Source: Enterococcus_K sp051713825 (GTDB lineage: Bacteria > Bacillota > Bacilli > Lactobacillales > Enterococcaceae). From it: a stretch of DNA of 64,000 nt. The notes beneath the pieces are model-generated. The model was not told where the DNA came from. It searched no databases and saw nothing but the letters and a program-made list of their open reading frames with translations. Location of the stretch: assembly GCF_051713825.1 (NCBI RefSeq), contig NZ_JBIOQR010000001.1, positions 1,054,001 to 1,118,000 of the forward strand, read 5' to 3'. The translations under genes and the position numbers were made by a program. Below are positions 16,050-23,956 of the stretch, one piece after another. Position 1 is the stretch's first letter; each line of letters begins with the position of its first letter.

Positions 16050-17660
16050 TTGGGGAAAGAATTTTTAGCTTTATTAAGAAACGAGTTTGCAGGGTATAAT
16101 TTATCAAAATTACAGAAGGATTTGTTGGCAGGGATCACAGTAGCAGCGGTTGCTTTGCCATTAGCCTTAGCGTTTGGTGTTTCTAGTGGCGCGACTGCTG
16201 CAGCAGGAATGGTGACGGCGATTGTTGCTGGTGTAGTGATTGGCGGATTGTCAGGAGGTTTTTATCAAATCTCAGGACCGACTGGGGCAATGGCAGCTAT
16301 CTTGATGTCTATTGCAGCGACAAGTGGCTTGACAGGTATATTATTAGCTACCTTTTTAGCAGGTATTTTTTTGGTTTTAGCAGGTGTGTTCAAGCTAGGC
16401 GCACTGACTTCATTTATTCCAGCGCCTGTTATTACTGGATTTACGTCAGGGATTGCGATTATTATTGCGCTAGGTCAAGTGGATAATTTTTTTGGTGTTT
16501 CTTCAAAAGGGCATAATGTAGTCGAAAAGTTATCGAGTTACCAAACGCTTGGTTTTTCTCCCCATGTATTATCCATGGTGATTGGTGGGTTAGTCGTAAT
16601 TGGCATGATTGTCTACCCCAAAAAATGGAACCAGCGAATTCCAGCGTCATTAGTGGCAATTATTCTTGCGACAGCTGCAACTATGCTGTTCCAGCTACCC
16701 GTGGCGACTGTTGGTAAGATTCCGACGTCACTATTGGGTGATGAGCGTTTGGTATTAGGTGAGATTCAATTGGATTCACTAAAAGAAGTCCTTGTTCCTT
16801 CTATTAGTATTGCATTATTAGGAATGATTGAAAGTCTCTTATGTGGCGCTTCTGCAGGTCGAATGACAGGAAAACCTTTAAATAGTAATCAAGAGCTAGT
16901 TGCTCAAGGTGTTGGGAATTTGATTTTACCGTTTCTTGGTGGGATTCCTGCGACAGCTGCGATTGCACGGACGAGTGTGGTTATTAAATCAGGCGCTCAA
17001 ACTCGTTTAGCAGGGATTGTTCACGCGCTTATTTTATTGTTGTCGATGTTAGTTTTAGCACCGGTTATGTCTCAAATTCCGATGCCTGCATTGGCAGGTG
17101 TTTTGATTGTGACGGCATGGCGAATGAATGAGTGGGAAACAATTAAAGTTTTGGTAAAGAAAAAGTATGTCACCGGGATAGTTTTATTTGCGGTTACGAT
17201 GATGAGTACAGTAGTATTTGACTTGAGCATTGCAATTGTTATTGGTATCGTTGCGGGTTGTATCTTTTTTGTTGGTAAAAGTGCTGCAATCACGATCACC
17301 GTTGAAGAGGTCGACTGGTCAAGAATCGGTTTGCCAAACTCGGATACTGCAAAGAATTGGGCAGTTGTATACATAAGTGGACCGTTATTCTTTATGTCTA
17401 CTGAAAAGCTTCAACAAGCCTTTCTTTCGTTGAGCGAAAAAGAAGGGGTCATCTTTTCTATGCGTGGCGTACCAAGTATAGATTTAACGGCTTTAGATGC
17501 CTTTGTCGATTTTTATCAAGCAGCGAAAGGCCGAGAACAGGAAGTCATCTTTACGTCTTTACAACCAGAAGTTGAGAAAAGTCTCGAACAGTTGTGGCAC
17601 ATGGAAGAAAAACCGGGGCAACATTTTTCTGTTGCACACGCCCTTCATTCATTAAAGTAG
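16050..17660 (+). CDS. SulP-family anion transporter with STAS domain
   Basis: A 536-residue SulP/SLC26-type permease. The start is a TTG preceded by AAAAGGAG eleven bases upstream. Residues about 18-400 contain 10-14 hydrophobic segments. They include the family stretches GITVAAVALPLALAFG near the N-terminus and ISGPTGAMAA near residue 75. Residues about 430-536 form the cytoplasmic STAS domain (VVYISGPLFFMSTEKL, then MRGVPSIDLTALD, where a Ser/Asp-rich loop lies). It imports inorganic anions such as sulfate or bicarbonate with a proton or sodium ion; the substrate cannot be told from sequence. It is monocistronic and lies upstream of the rplU promoter. The 15711-16049 gap before it shows no gene. 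Confidence 0.85.
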   Translation: MGKEFLALLRNEFAGYNLSKLQKDLLAGITVAAVALPLALAFGVSSGATAAAGMVTAIVAGVVIGGLSGGFYQISGPTGAMAAILMSIAATSGLTGILLATFLAGIFLVLAGVFKLGALTSFIPAPVITGFTSGIAIIIALGQVDNFFGVSSKGHNVVEKLSSYQTLGFSPHVLSMVIGGLVVIGMIVYPKKWNQRIPASLVAIILATAATMLFQLPVATVGKIPTSLLGDERLVLGEIQLDSLKEVLVPSISIALLGMIESLLCGASAGRMTGKPLNSNQELVAQGVGNLILPFLGGIPATAAIARTSVVIKSGAQTRLAGIVHALILLLSMLVLAPVMSQIPMPALAGVLIVTAWRMNEWETIKVLVKKKYVTGIVLFAVTMMSTVVFDLSIAIVIGIVAGCIFFVGKSAAITITVEEVDWSRIGLPNSDTAKNWAVVYISGPLFFMSTEKLQQAFLSLSEKEGVIFSMRGVPSIDLTALDAFVDFYQAAKGREQEVIFTSLQPEVEKSLEQLWHMEEKPGQHFSVAHALHSLK

Positions 17661-17712
17661 TTAGTAAAACTGTGAAAAACGCTTGAAAACTTTCGAGTTG
17701 GGTAATTTCATA

Positions 17713-17741
17713 TTGACTCACGGCCATAATTTTGTTAAGAT
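17713..17741 (+). promoter_or_regulatory. Promoter of the rplU operon
   Basis: TTGACT (17713-17718) and TAAGAT (17736-17741) are spaced by 17 bases. The L21 leader begins a few bases downstream, as expected for a sigma-A promoter of this operon. Confidence 0.7.
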
Positions 17742-17747
17742 ATTAAT

Positions 17748-17850
17748 GTTGTAATTGTGGTCTCCACAGCTACAACCGCACAGAACAAGTTAATAAGAAC
17801 AGTTATGTCACTTGGGATGGCGAGTCTAAGTATAAAAATAAGGAGGTGCT
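17748..17850 (+). ncRNA. Ribosomal protein L21 leader RNA
   Basis: The 5' untranslated region contains the conserved blocks of the Firmicutes L21 leader: a TGTGGTCTCCACAG hairpin, the ACCGCACAGAAC block and GGATGGCGAGTCT just before the ribosome binding site. The family is thought to let L21 control its own operon. Confidence 0.8.
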
Positions 17851-17857
17851 GTATAGC

Positions 17858-18166
17858 ATGTACGCAATTATCAAAACTGGTGGGAAACAAATCAAAGTTG
17901 AGGTAGGCCAAGCAATCTATATCGAAAAATTAGATGTAGAAGCTGGTGAAAAAGTTGTCTTTGACGAAGTAATTTTGGTCGGTGGTGAATCTACAAAAGT
18001 AGGCGCTCCAACTGTTGCCGGAGCTACTGTTGAAGGAACTGTTGAAAAACACGGCAAACAAAAGAAAGTCGTTACTTTCAAATACAAACCTAAAAAACAT
18101 TCTCATCGTAAACAAGGTCATCGTCAACCATATACAAAAGTTATGATTGAAGCAATCAACGCTTAA
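17858..18166 (+). CDS. rplU: 50S ribosomal protein L21
   Basis: A 102-residue protein with the standard L21 beginning MYAIIKTGGKQ and the basic C-terminal KPKKHSHRKQGHRQPYTKV segment that contacts 23S rRNA. The ATG at 17858 is preceded by AAGGAGGTG; an in-frame ATG at 17846 overlaps that site and is rejected. It is the first gene of the rplU-prp-rpmA operon, all in the same direction with short gaps. It follows the L21 leader RNA, which probably gives autogenous control. Confidence 0.97.
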   Translation: MYAIIKTGGKQIKVEVGQAIYIEKLDVEAGEKVVFDEVILVGGESTKVGAPTVAGATVEGTVEKHGKQKKVVTFKYKPKKHSHRKQGHRQPYTKVMIEAINA

Positions 18167-18188
18167 TTAGCGAAAGAAGGCCTCGGAA

Positions 18189-18533
18189 ATGATAAAAGGG
18201 ACATTTAAACGAAATGACTCCGGTCAAATTGTTTCATTTACCCTAACTGGGCATGCGGGAGCAGGTACCGAAGGAAATGATATTGTTTGTGCAGGTGTTT
18301 CTGCATTAGCAGTCAGTGCCATTAACGGAATCGACGCTTTGGCAGGTTTTGAACCCATTGTGGATGTGAATGAGATTGATGGTGGCTATTTGTATGCTGA
18401 AGTCGTTTCAGGAATGACACAGGAACAAAATAATATTGCCCAAATTCTATTGGAAAACCTTTTGTTAGGTTTACAAGCGATGGAAGAAGAGAATACTGAA
18501 TATATTCAAATTGATACAAACACTCAAAACTAG
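18189..18533 (+). CDS. prp: Ribosomal-processing cysteine protease Prp
   Basis: A 114-residue protein with the Prp catalytic pair: His22 in GHAGAG and Cys34 in DIVCAGVSAL, the positions known for the staphylococcal enzyme. Prp removes the N-terminal extension of L27, which is required for ribosome assembly in Firmicutes. The L27 gene is 12 bases downstream and carries exactly such an extension, so enzyme and substrate are cotranscribed. Length and position in the operon are typical (the gene was formerly annotated ysxB). Confidence 0.95.
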   Translation: MIKGTFKRNDSGQIVSFTLTGHAGAGTEGNDIVCAGVSALAVSAINGIDALAGFEPIVDVNEIDGGYLYAEVVSGMTQEQNNIAQILLENLLLGLQAMEEENTEYIQIDTNTQN

Positions 18534-18545
18534 GAGGTGCAGACT

Positions 18546-18839
18546 ATGTTATTAAAAATGAACTTACAACTATTCGCCCATAAAAAAGGTGGAGGTTCTA
18601 CTTCCAACGGACGTGATTCAGAATCTAAACGATTAGGTGCGAAACGCGCGGATGGACAAACTGTTTCAGGTGGTTCAATTCTTTACCGCCAACGTGGAAC
18701 AAAAATCTACCCAGGTGTAAACGTGGGAATCGGTGGCGATGATACTTTATTCGCTAAAGTTGACGGTGTGGTACGTTTCGAACGTAAAGGCCGCGACAAA
18801 AAGCAAGTCTCTGTCTACCCAGTAGCACAAGAAGCTTAA
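18546..18839 (+). CDS. rpmA: 50S ribosomal protein L27 with Prp-cleaved extension
   Basis: A 97-residue L27. I chose the ATG at 18546, nine bases after AGGAGGTGC. The N-terminus MLLKMNLQLFA is the extension found in Firmicutes; Prp cuts after the LQLFA block, exposing HKKGGGSTSNGRDSESKRLG, the mature tail that reaches the peptidyl-transferase centre. The rest is a typical L27. The last nine codons and the following terminator are repeated at 30.1 kb. Confidence 0.97.
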   Translation: MLLKMNLQLFAHKKGGGSTSNGRDSESKRLGAKRADGQTVSGGSILYRQRGTKIYPGVNVGIGGDDTLFAKVDGVVRFERKGRDKKQVSVYPVAQEA

Positions 18840-18962
18840 TTATTTGAACACCCAATTCTTTGTCTGACAAGGAATTGGGTGTTTTTTTGTGCTAGTGTAG
18901 TGTTTTTTGCGAAAACGCAGTGGGTATAGAGAAAAGTTTTTATTTTGGATCTATCTGCTATT
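18810..18962. repeat. Direct repeat arm 1, copy A (rpmA end plus terminator)
   Basis: These 153 bases match 30100-30252 without gaps and with about six substitutions, by eye roughly 96% identity. They cover the last codons of rpmA, its terminator and the tail of the fic remnant. Confidence 0.9.
18848..18892 (+). terminator. Terminator of the rplU-prp-rpmA operon
   Basis: ACACCCAATTC and GAATTGGGTGT flank a short loop and a seven-T run directly after the rpmA stop. The same hairpin recurs at about 30138-30179. Confidence 0.9.
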
Positions 18963-19144
18963 TCATAAAAAGCGATCATTAATTTCTTAAAACGGCGCAG
19001 ATGTGACTCTTCAATTATTTGCAGACCAGCACCCACCTCAATCATTAGCTTATTTGCGATGATTGAGGCGGTTCGTTTGTTTCCATCCCAAAATAATTGT
19101 GAACGTGTTGCAAATAGAAAATAGTCGAGTGCTTTTTTTGGCTG
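18900..19144 (-). pseudogene. C-terminal remnant of a Fic-family protein
   Basis: Read on the minus strand, the bases encode KKALDYFLFATRSQLFWDGN, then KRTASIIANKLMIEVGAGL, an echo of the Fic motif HPFxxGNGRxxR in the WDGNKRTAS class. A helical tail (SHLRRFKKLMIAFYEIADRS) follows. Fic proteins transfer AMP or a related group to target proteins, but here only about 75 residues survive, with a stop upstream near 19160 and no start. It converges on rpmA. Its 5' part sits exactly between the two blocks shared with the 30-32 kb region, so it is lost from the second copy. Confidence 0.65.
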
Positions 19145-19145
19145 A

Positions 19146-19336
19146 TACGCGATGAATGAGCTAAATTACATAAGAATCCAATCTAGTTAACAACCCCACC
19201 CGTCTCTATTTAGAATTGGGTGGGGTTTAGTTACTATCTGAATATAGAGAATTAGAGATAGTAGGTGAATAAGTCGGGTAAATCAACGCGGACAAGCTCC
19301 TCTGAAATAAGAACCAAAGTATTCTCAGAATCATAA
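19146..19336. repeat. Direct repeat arm 2, copy A (gntR end and terminator)
   Basis: These 191 bases match 31813-32006 with a 3-base length difference and few substitutions. They cover the terminator and the last 28 codons of the GntR gene. Confidence 0.9.
19192..19229. terminator. Terminator downstream of the GntR gene
   Basis: AACCCCACCC and GGGTGGGGTT pair around an 18-base loop with a T-rich end. It lies after the stop of the minus-strand regulator and recurs near 31858. Confidence 0.75.
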
Positions 19337-19956
19337 ACAGTTCCGATGTGATGGATGACTGAGTTGCCGCTTTGAACATTAAAAAGCTTGGCTTGATCAT
19401 GAGTTAATTGATGAATAGCCACCTGATTTCTTCCTTTAAATTCAGGGTGAATTCCTTCTTTTTTGAGAACTTGATAAAGAGAGTCGTTTAAATCACTAGT
19501 AAGTAGAAAGTCAAACGCTTCAGGAAAAAAAGTTTGTTCAAGCATAATAGCTACTCCATCGATTTTTCTAAGTCGCTCGACACGAATCAGTTTATTTGTA
19601 GAAAAATATTGTGCAAATCTTTCTGGCACAGGGCTATATGAGCGAGAGAGAACTTCTGAGGTCAACTTTTTGCCTTGTTCTGAACAGAGTTGTGTCAAAG
19701 AAAGTGTCTTTTGATGATGACCATTACTCTTAACGAACGTTCCTTTTCCGTGTAGTCGCGTCAAGTAGTCCTCTTTGACTAGTTCATCTAAAGCTTTACG
19801 AACAGTAATTCTACTGACGCCAAATTCTTTTTGAAATTGAGCTTCTGAGAGTAATTTATCCCCAGCGCGTAATTCGTGGCTTTCTATTTGCTGAAGAATT
19901 GTTTCTTTTATTTGTAAGTAAAGCGGTTTGTTAGTGTCCACTAAACGTTTATCCAT
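19252..19956 (-). CDS. GntR/HutC-family transcriptional regulator of the deglycase gene
   Basis: A 234-residue regulator. Residues about 8-75 form the GntR winged helix (KPLYLQIKETILQQIE, then FGVSRITVRKALDELV and the wing LTRLHGKGTFV). Residues about 90-230 are a UTRA ligand-binding domain (LSLTQLCSEQGKKLTSEVL, ending with SEELVRVDLPDLFTYYL). It is divergent from the first SIS deglycase, whose promoter region holds two repeated TATACTTGT boxes, so it most likely represses that gene and responds to a phosphorylated sugar-amine. FrlR in Bacillus is a comparable GntR regulator of fructosamine use. The last 28 codons are duplicated at 31.9 kb. Confidence 0.85.
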   Translation of the reverse strand: MDKRLVDTNKPLYLQIKETILQQIESHELRAGDKLLSEAQFQKEFGVSRITVRKALDELVKEDYLTRLHGKGTFVKSNGHHQKTLSLTQLCSEQGKKLTSEVLSRSYSPVPERFAQYFSTNKLIRVERLRKIDGVAIMLEQTFFPEAFDFLLTSDLNDSLYQVLKKEGIHPEFKGRNQVAIHQLTHDQAKLFNVQSGNSVIHHIGTVYDSENTLVLISEELVRVDLPDLFTYYL

Positions 19957-20035
19957 AGTCTATCACCATCCATATTCTATTATAAATAAACAGTTTGCTT
20001 AATTCAACAGTAGGATCACTTTTAGAATCTTGTTA

Positions 20036-20082
20036 TATACTTGTATTGACATATTCAGAATCTATGTCTTATACTTGTGTTG
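20036..20082 (+). promoter_or_regulatory. Promoter and candidate GntR boxes before the first deglycase
   Basis: TTGACA (20046-20051) and TTATAC (20069-20074) are spaced by 17 bases. TATACTTGTRTTG occurs at 20036-20048 and 20070-20082, 34 bases apart, overlapping both promoter elements. A repressor bound there would block RNA polymerase. Confidence 0.6.
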
Positions 20083-20114
20083 TTTTTTAATATAAGTTTC
20101 TAGGAGGAAATCTA

Positions 20115-21098
20115 ATGGATTGTCAGATGATAGTTAGTGAAATCAGTCAGAGAAAACAGAAAGATGGTGGGATAAAAGAAGTTGTTTGGATTGCTGCAGG
20201 TGGGAGTCACGGTGGTTTCTATCCGGCTCACTATTTTTTAGATCAAGAGGCTAAGCATATTCGCTCAAAAAATATAACTAGCAATGAGTTCGTAAAAGCG
20301 CCGCCTAAGTTTATTGGTAAAAATACTGTGGCCGTAATTTGTTCTATGAGGGGAACTGCTGAAACGATTGAAGCGGCAGAATTAGCTAAAAAATTAGGTG
20401 CGACAACAATTGCATTATATGTAGATGAATCAAAGTTGACAGAAATTTGTACGTATAAGATTGCATATCAATCACTTGCCATTGATGAGAGTGACTTCTC
20501 AAAAACGAATTCTGTATATGGCTTACGGTTAGCAATGTTGTTGATGAACGAGGTTGAAGGCTATTTTGATATGGCAATAGCTTTAGATGAGTTTAAGAAA
20601 ATTGATCAAGTATACAAACAAGCAGCTCTTGATATTCGTCCGAAAGCTATCAAGTGGGGATTGCAAAATCGAGAATCGACTTCAATTCATATTATGGGAA
20701 GTGGTCCTACATATGGGGCAGCCTACATTTTTTCAATTTGTAATGTGATGGAAATGTTACAAATTGATTCGCCAACAGTGAATAGCTGTGACTTTTTTCA
20801 TGGTCCTTTTGAGGTGATTAATGAGGAAACCTCAGTCTTTTTACTTATGGGTCAAGGCAGAAGTCGTTCTAATGATGAACGAGCTGCTCGGTTTTTGAAA
20901 CAGTTTGGCGGACATAAGGTTTTTGTTCTAGATGCAAAAGAGATTGGGCTTAATCAATTTGATGAACGGATTAGCGAATATTTTAATCATTTAATTTTTG
21001 CGCCAATCTTAAATAATGTGTTCATGAGAGAGCTGGCTTATCAAATTAAAAAAGATTACAATACTCGAACGTATATGTGGAAAGCTTCGTATAAATAA
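20115..21098 (+). CDS. SIS-domain deglycase 1 (fructoselysine/glucoselysine 6-phosphate type)
   Basis: A 327-residue double-SIS protein. The first SIS has VVWIAAGGSHGG and AVICSMRGTAETIEA (phosphosugar Ser/Thr loop); the second has SIHIMGSGPTYGAAY. In related deglycases (FraB, FrlB) the catalytic residues are a Glu 16 residues before the His of the HGP motif; here they are Glu213 (VMEM) and His229 (FFHGPFEV). It would hydrolyse a 6-phosphorylated Amadori or Heyns amine to sugar 6-phosphate and free amine. The nearby GEF motif of FrlB is CDF here, unlike the second copy, so substrates probably differ. It is monocistronic, ends in a terminator and is divergent from the GntR gene. Whether it is the GfrE or GfrF equivalent is not resolved. 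Confidence 0.8.
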   Translation: MDCQMIVSEISQRKQKDGGIKEVVWIAAGGSHGGFYPAHYFLDQEAKHIRSKNITSNEFVKAPPKFIGKNTVAVICSMRGTAETIEAAELAKKLGATTIALYVDESKLTEICTYKIAYQSLAIDESDFSKTNSVYGLRLAMLLMNEVEGYFDMAIALDEFKKIDQVYKQAALDIRPKAIKWGLQNRESTSIHIMGSGPTYGAAYIFSICNVMEMLQIDSPTVNSCDFFHGPFEVINEETSVFLLMGQGRSRSNDERAARFLKQFGGHKVFVLDAKEIGLNQFDERISEYFNHLIFAPILNNVFMRELAYQIKKDYNTRTYMWKASYK

Positions 21099-21108
21099 AC
21101 AGCAATAA

Positions 21109-21180
21109 AAAACGCTAGAAAGATTCTAAGATGAGAGAGAGCTAGGCTTAAATCTCTGAGGATTTTTAGCGTTTTTTTTT
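21109..21180 (+). terminator. Terminator after deglycase 1
   Basis: AAAAACGCTA and TAGCGTTTTTTTTT close a long hairpin, ten bases after the stop. It separates this gene from the sigma-54 operon that follows. Confidence 0.85.
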
Positions 21181-21207
21181 TGTGGTAAATCTAATTGAAT
21201 TTTAATC

Positions 21208-21252
21208 AACACTCTTTTCCAACACTATCACAAATCTTTTCATAAGTGTTGG
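21208..21252. promoter_or_regulatory. Candidate upstream activator site for the LevR-type regulator
   Basis: CCAACACT (21219-21226) and AGTGTTGG (21245-21252) form an inverted repeat; another CAACACT lies at 21208. It is 40-80 bases upstream of the -24 element, a usual place for enhancer-binding activators. Confidence 0.5.
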
Positions 21253-21292
21253 TGAAGGGCGAAAAACGTTGACGTATCAATAGTTACAAAAA

Positions 21293-21309
21293 TTGGCATG
21301 GATTTTGCT
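21293..21309 (+). promoter_or_regulatory. Sigma-54 (-24/-12) promoter of the PTS-deglycase operon
   Basis: TTGGCATGGATTTTGCT has GG and GC exactly 12 bases apart, matching the TGGCAC-N5-TTGC sigma-54 consensus. It stands 38 bases before the EIIA start. The sigma-54 activator encoded 4 kb downstream contains the GAFTGA loop. Confidence 0.88.
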
Positions 21310-21346
21310 TTATAGAAAGATGTAAGTTGAACGAGGAGGATAGCGC

Positions 21347-21766
21347 ATGAACAAGATTATTTTAGCAAGTCACGGAGAACTGTCACAAGGAATGAAACAG
21401 ACAGCTTCGATGATTATTGGAGATGCTGGGAATATTTTTGCAGTTTCTGCATTCCGAGATGAAGATGAACCTATAAAAAATCAAGTAGAGGAATTATTGG
21501 AACGTATTGGAAGTCAAAATGTATATCTTTTAACGGATATCTTCGGGGGCAGTGTCAATAATGACTTATTACAGATTCAACAAATGAACCCCGAAATCCA
21601 TTTGTTGTCGGGCATGAATTTACCTCTAGTTATTTCAATTGCGACTCAGACGTCTGAGTTATCAACAGAACAAATGGAAATGATTGTTGAGGAAAGTCGT
21701 CAGGGATTAATCGACTGTAAGCAACTATTAGCGACAAATATGACTATTGGAGGAGATGACTTATGA
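21347..21766 (+). CDS. gfrA: PTS mannose-family EIIA component
   Basis: A 139-residue EIIA of the mannose/sorbose family. The phosphorylated histidine is His9 in ILASHGELSQG, and the downstream DIFGGSVNNDLL matches the family loop TDLFGGTP. It passes phosphate from HPr to EIIB in the cytoplasm. It is the first gene after the sigma-54 promoter, with GAGGAGG before the ATG, and overlaps the EIIB start by four bases. The symbol is given by analogy with the Salmonella gfrABCDEF glucoselysine system, in which a mannose-type PTS is likewise encoded with two SIS deglycases and a LevR-type activator. Confidence 0.85.
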   Translation: MNKIILASHGELSQGMKQTASMIIGDAGNIFAVSAFRDEDEPIKNQVEELLERIGSQNVYLLTDIFGGSVNNDLLQIQQMNPEIHLLSGMNLPLVISIATQTSELSTEQMEMIVEESRQGLIDCKQLLATNMTIGGDDL

Positions 21767-22233
21767 TCAAACTAGTTCGAATTGATTATCGATTATTACA
21801 TGGGCAGGTGGTATTTTCTTGGACGAAAACGTTGGGGATAAATCGAATTATCGTCATTAATCATGAAGCTGCAACGGATGAGTTTAAAAAGATGTCTTTA
21901 AATTTGGCTAAGCCTACAGGTGTTAAGTTAAATATGTTCACAGTTGATGAAGCCTTAGCAAAGATGCCCAAAGTCGAGCAGTTAAATGAGAATATAATGA
22001 TGATTTTTGGGAATACAAAAGAGACGTTATCCTTTTGCGAAAAGTACGCCAAAATTAAGGAAATTAATTATGGTGGGATTCCTAAAAATGGTGAGGCCAA
22101 ACAATTCGGCAGTGCAGTTTTTCTAAATGCAGAGGAACAAAACGAAGCGCGTAAATTGAAAGAAATGGGGATGAGTCAATACATACAACAGGTACCAACC
22201 TCTAAATCAGAGGATCTAAATAAATTACTTTAA
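21763..22233 (+). CDS. gfrB: PTS mannose-family EIIB component
   Basis: A 156-residue EIIB of the mannose family. The phosphorylated residue is His13 in IDYRLLHGQV. The rest follows the fold: RIIVINHEAATDEFKK, then AKPTGVKLNMFTV and YGGIPKNGEAKQ near the C-terminus. It receives phosphate from EIIA and phosphorylates the sugar amine at position 6 during uptake. It overlaps the EIIA stop (ATGA), so translation is coupled. EIIC follows after 15 bases with AAAAGGAGGG. Confidence 0.87.
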   Translation: MIKLVRIDYRLLHGQVVFSWTKTLGINRIIVINHEAATDEFKKMSLNLAKPTGVKLNMFTVDEALAKMPKVEQLNENIMMIFGNTKETLSFCEKYAKIKEINYGGIPKNGEAKQFGSAVFLNAEEQNEARKLKEMGMSQYIQQVPTSKSEDLNKLL

Positions 22234-22248
22234 AAGGAGGGTTTTAAG

Positions 22249-23034
22249 ATGTTGGTTCAATCGATAGTTTTAGGGTTGATTGGTGTATTTGCAATGTTGG
22301 ATTCCCGGTTGTTGGGACGTTTAAACTTCGAGCGTCCGCTAATCGTTGGGACAATGGTCGGGATAGCGTTAGGGGATTTGGAGAAGGGATTATTGGTAGG
22401 TGCATCTATTGAGTTAATTTCATTAGGTGTGGTTCAAGTCGGAGCGGCTGTACCTGCAGATATGACGTTAGGCGCAGTTATTGCGACAGCTTTTGCAATT
22501 TTATCTGGTTCAAACGCAGAGACGGCTTTGACAATTGCCATTCCGATTGCAGTACTAGGGCAGCTGTTAGGGATTTTGATGAGAACAGTACTAGCCAGTT
22601 TGACTCACCGAGCGGATTTGTATATTGGAGAAGGAAAATTCAAAAAGGCGCAACGGATTCATATTATCTGGGGAACGATTCTGTATTCATTAATGTATTT
22701 TGTACCGATTTTCTTAGCTATTTACTTTGGAACAGATTTAGTAAAATCGATTGTTGAGGCGATTCCTGAATGGGTAACAAACGGCTTGAACCTAGCAAGT
22801 AAAATTTTGCCGGCTTATGGGTTTGCTTTGTTACTTCAAACGATGTTGACGAAAAAAATGATGGCTTTCTTATTCCTAGGCTTTTTGATTACAGCTTATT
22901 CAGGATTAGGAATCACGGGTGTCGCTTTGTTTGCGTGTATCGTAGCATTTGTCATGTATCAAGTTGAGGCAGCAAGATCTGGTGGCGGTGGAAACGGCCC
23001 AACACATGAGCCAGACCCGTTGGATGATTTATAA
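22249..23034 (+). CDS. gfrC: PTS mannose-family EIIC component
   Basis: A 261-residue membrane protein with about seven or eight hydrophobic segments. Typical stretches are MLDSRLLGRLNFERPLIVG near residue 17 and SIELISLGVVQVGAAVPAD near residue 60. The C-terminus is Gly-rich and acidic. With EIID it forms the transmembrane channel that binds the substrate. Gap to EIID: 17 bases. Confidence 0.87.
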   Translation: MLVQSIVLGLIGVFAMLDSRLLGRLNFERPLIVGTMVGIALGDLEKGLLVGASIELISLGVVQVGAAVPADMTLGAVIATAFAILSGSNAETALTIAIPIAVLGQLLGILMRTVLASLTHRADLYIGEGKFKKAQRIHIIWGTILYSLMYFVPIFLAIYFGTDLVKSIVEAIPEWVTNGLNLASKILPAYGFALLLQTMLTKKMMAFLFLGFLITAYSGLGITGVALFACIVAFVMYQVEAARSGGGGNGPTHEPDPLDDL

Positions 23035-23051
23035 AAAGGAGGGACTACAAA

Positions 23052-23867
23052 ATGACACAAGGAAAAGATTCGAATAACTTAAAATATTGGCAATTTTTCT
23101 GGCGTTCATGGGCAATTCAAGATTCTTGGAATTATGAACGTGCAATGAACATGGGTTTCTTATATGGTATTGCGCCAACGCTGGACCGAATTTATAGTGA
23201 CCCGAAAGACGAAGAGTTGAAAAAAGAAGCGTATAACCGTCATATGTTGTATTACAATTGTACGCCTCAAACAAGTGCTTTTGTCTTAGGACTAACTGCT
23301 TCAATGGAAGAACAGTATTATGAAGATCAAGAAGGTTTTAACCCTGAAACAATTAGCTCGGTGAAAACTTCATTGATGGGCCCATTGTCTGGAATAGGGG
23401 ATTCCTTCTTCCAAGGAACGGTTCGGGTTTTAGCTTTCGGATTGGGAATCAATCTAGCCCAACAGGGAAGTATTTTGGGACCGATTTTGGCGATGATTAT
23501 CTCGTTTGTTCCGTCTTTTTTAGTTACATATTATGGAGGTAAGTTTGGCTATAATATGGGAAATAAATATTTAACTAAACTTTATGAAGGCGGACTGATG
23601 GATCGTGTGATGTATGTTTGTTCTATCATTGGATTAATGGTTATTGGAGCGATGATTGCTAGTATGATTGGGATTACCACACCACTCAAATTTGGCGAGA
23701 CATTTGTCTTACAAGATGTACTTGATACAATTATGCCGCAAATGCTACCACTTGGATTGACCATGTTCATGTATTGGCTATTACAAAAGAAAGTGAATAC
23801 TAGCATTATGTTATTAATCTGTATTGTCGGTGGGTTAGTGTTAAGTGCTTTAGGGATTTTTGTTTAA
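23052..23867 (+). CDS. gfrD: PTS mannose-family EIID component
   Basis: A 271-residue EIID. It starts with a cytoplasmic helical part (FFWRSWAIQDSWNYERAMNM, residues about 16-35, the family SWNYERM signature) and contains the MGPLSGIGDSFFQGTVR loop near residue 112. Three or four hydrophobic segments follow, the last close to the C-terminus. It completes the membrane complex with EIIC; EIID is unique to the mannose family. The next gene follows after 89 bases with its own ribosome binding site, still within the same transcript. Confidence 0.88.
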   Translation: MTQGKDSNNLKYWQFFWRSWAIQDSWNYERAMNMGFLYGIAPTLDRIYSDPKDEELKKEAYNRHMLYYNCTPQTSAFVLGLTASMEEQYYEDQEGFNPETISSVKTSLMGPLSGIGDSFFQGTVRVLAFGLGINLAQQGSILGPILAMIISFVPSFLVTYYGGKFGYNMGNKYLTKLYEGGLMDRVMYVCSIIGLMVIGAMIASMIGITTPLKFGETFVLQDVLDTIMPQMLPLGLTMFMYWLLQKKVNTSIMLLICIVGGLVLSALGIFV

Positions 23868-23956
23868 TGTGTTAGTTGAAAATAGATTAGCTTTTTATAA
23901 AGGTGATTTGTTTCTCTAAATAAAAAAATTGGAAAAACTCAGGAGGAATTGGAAGA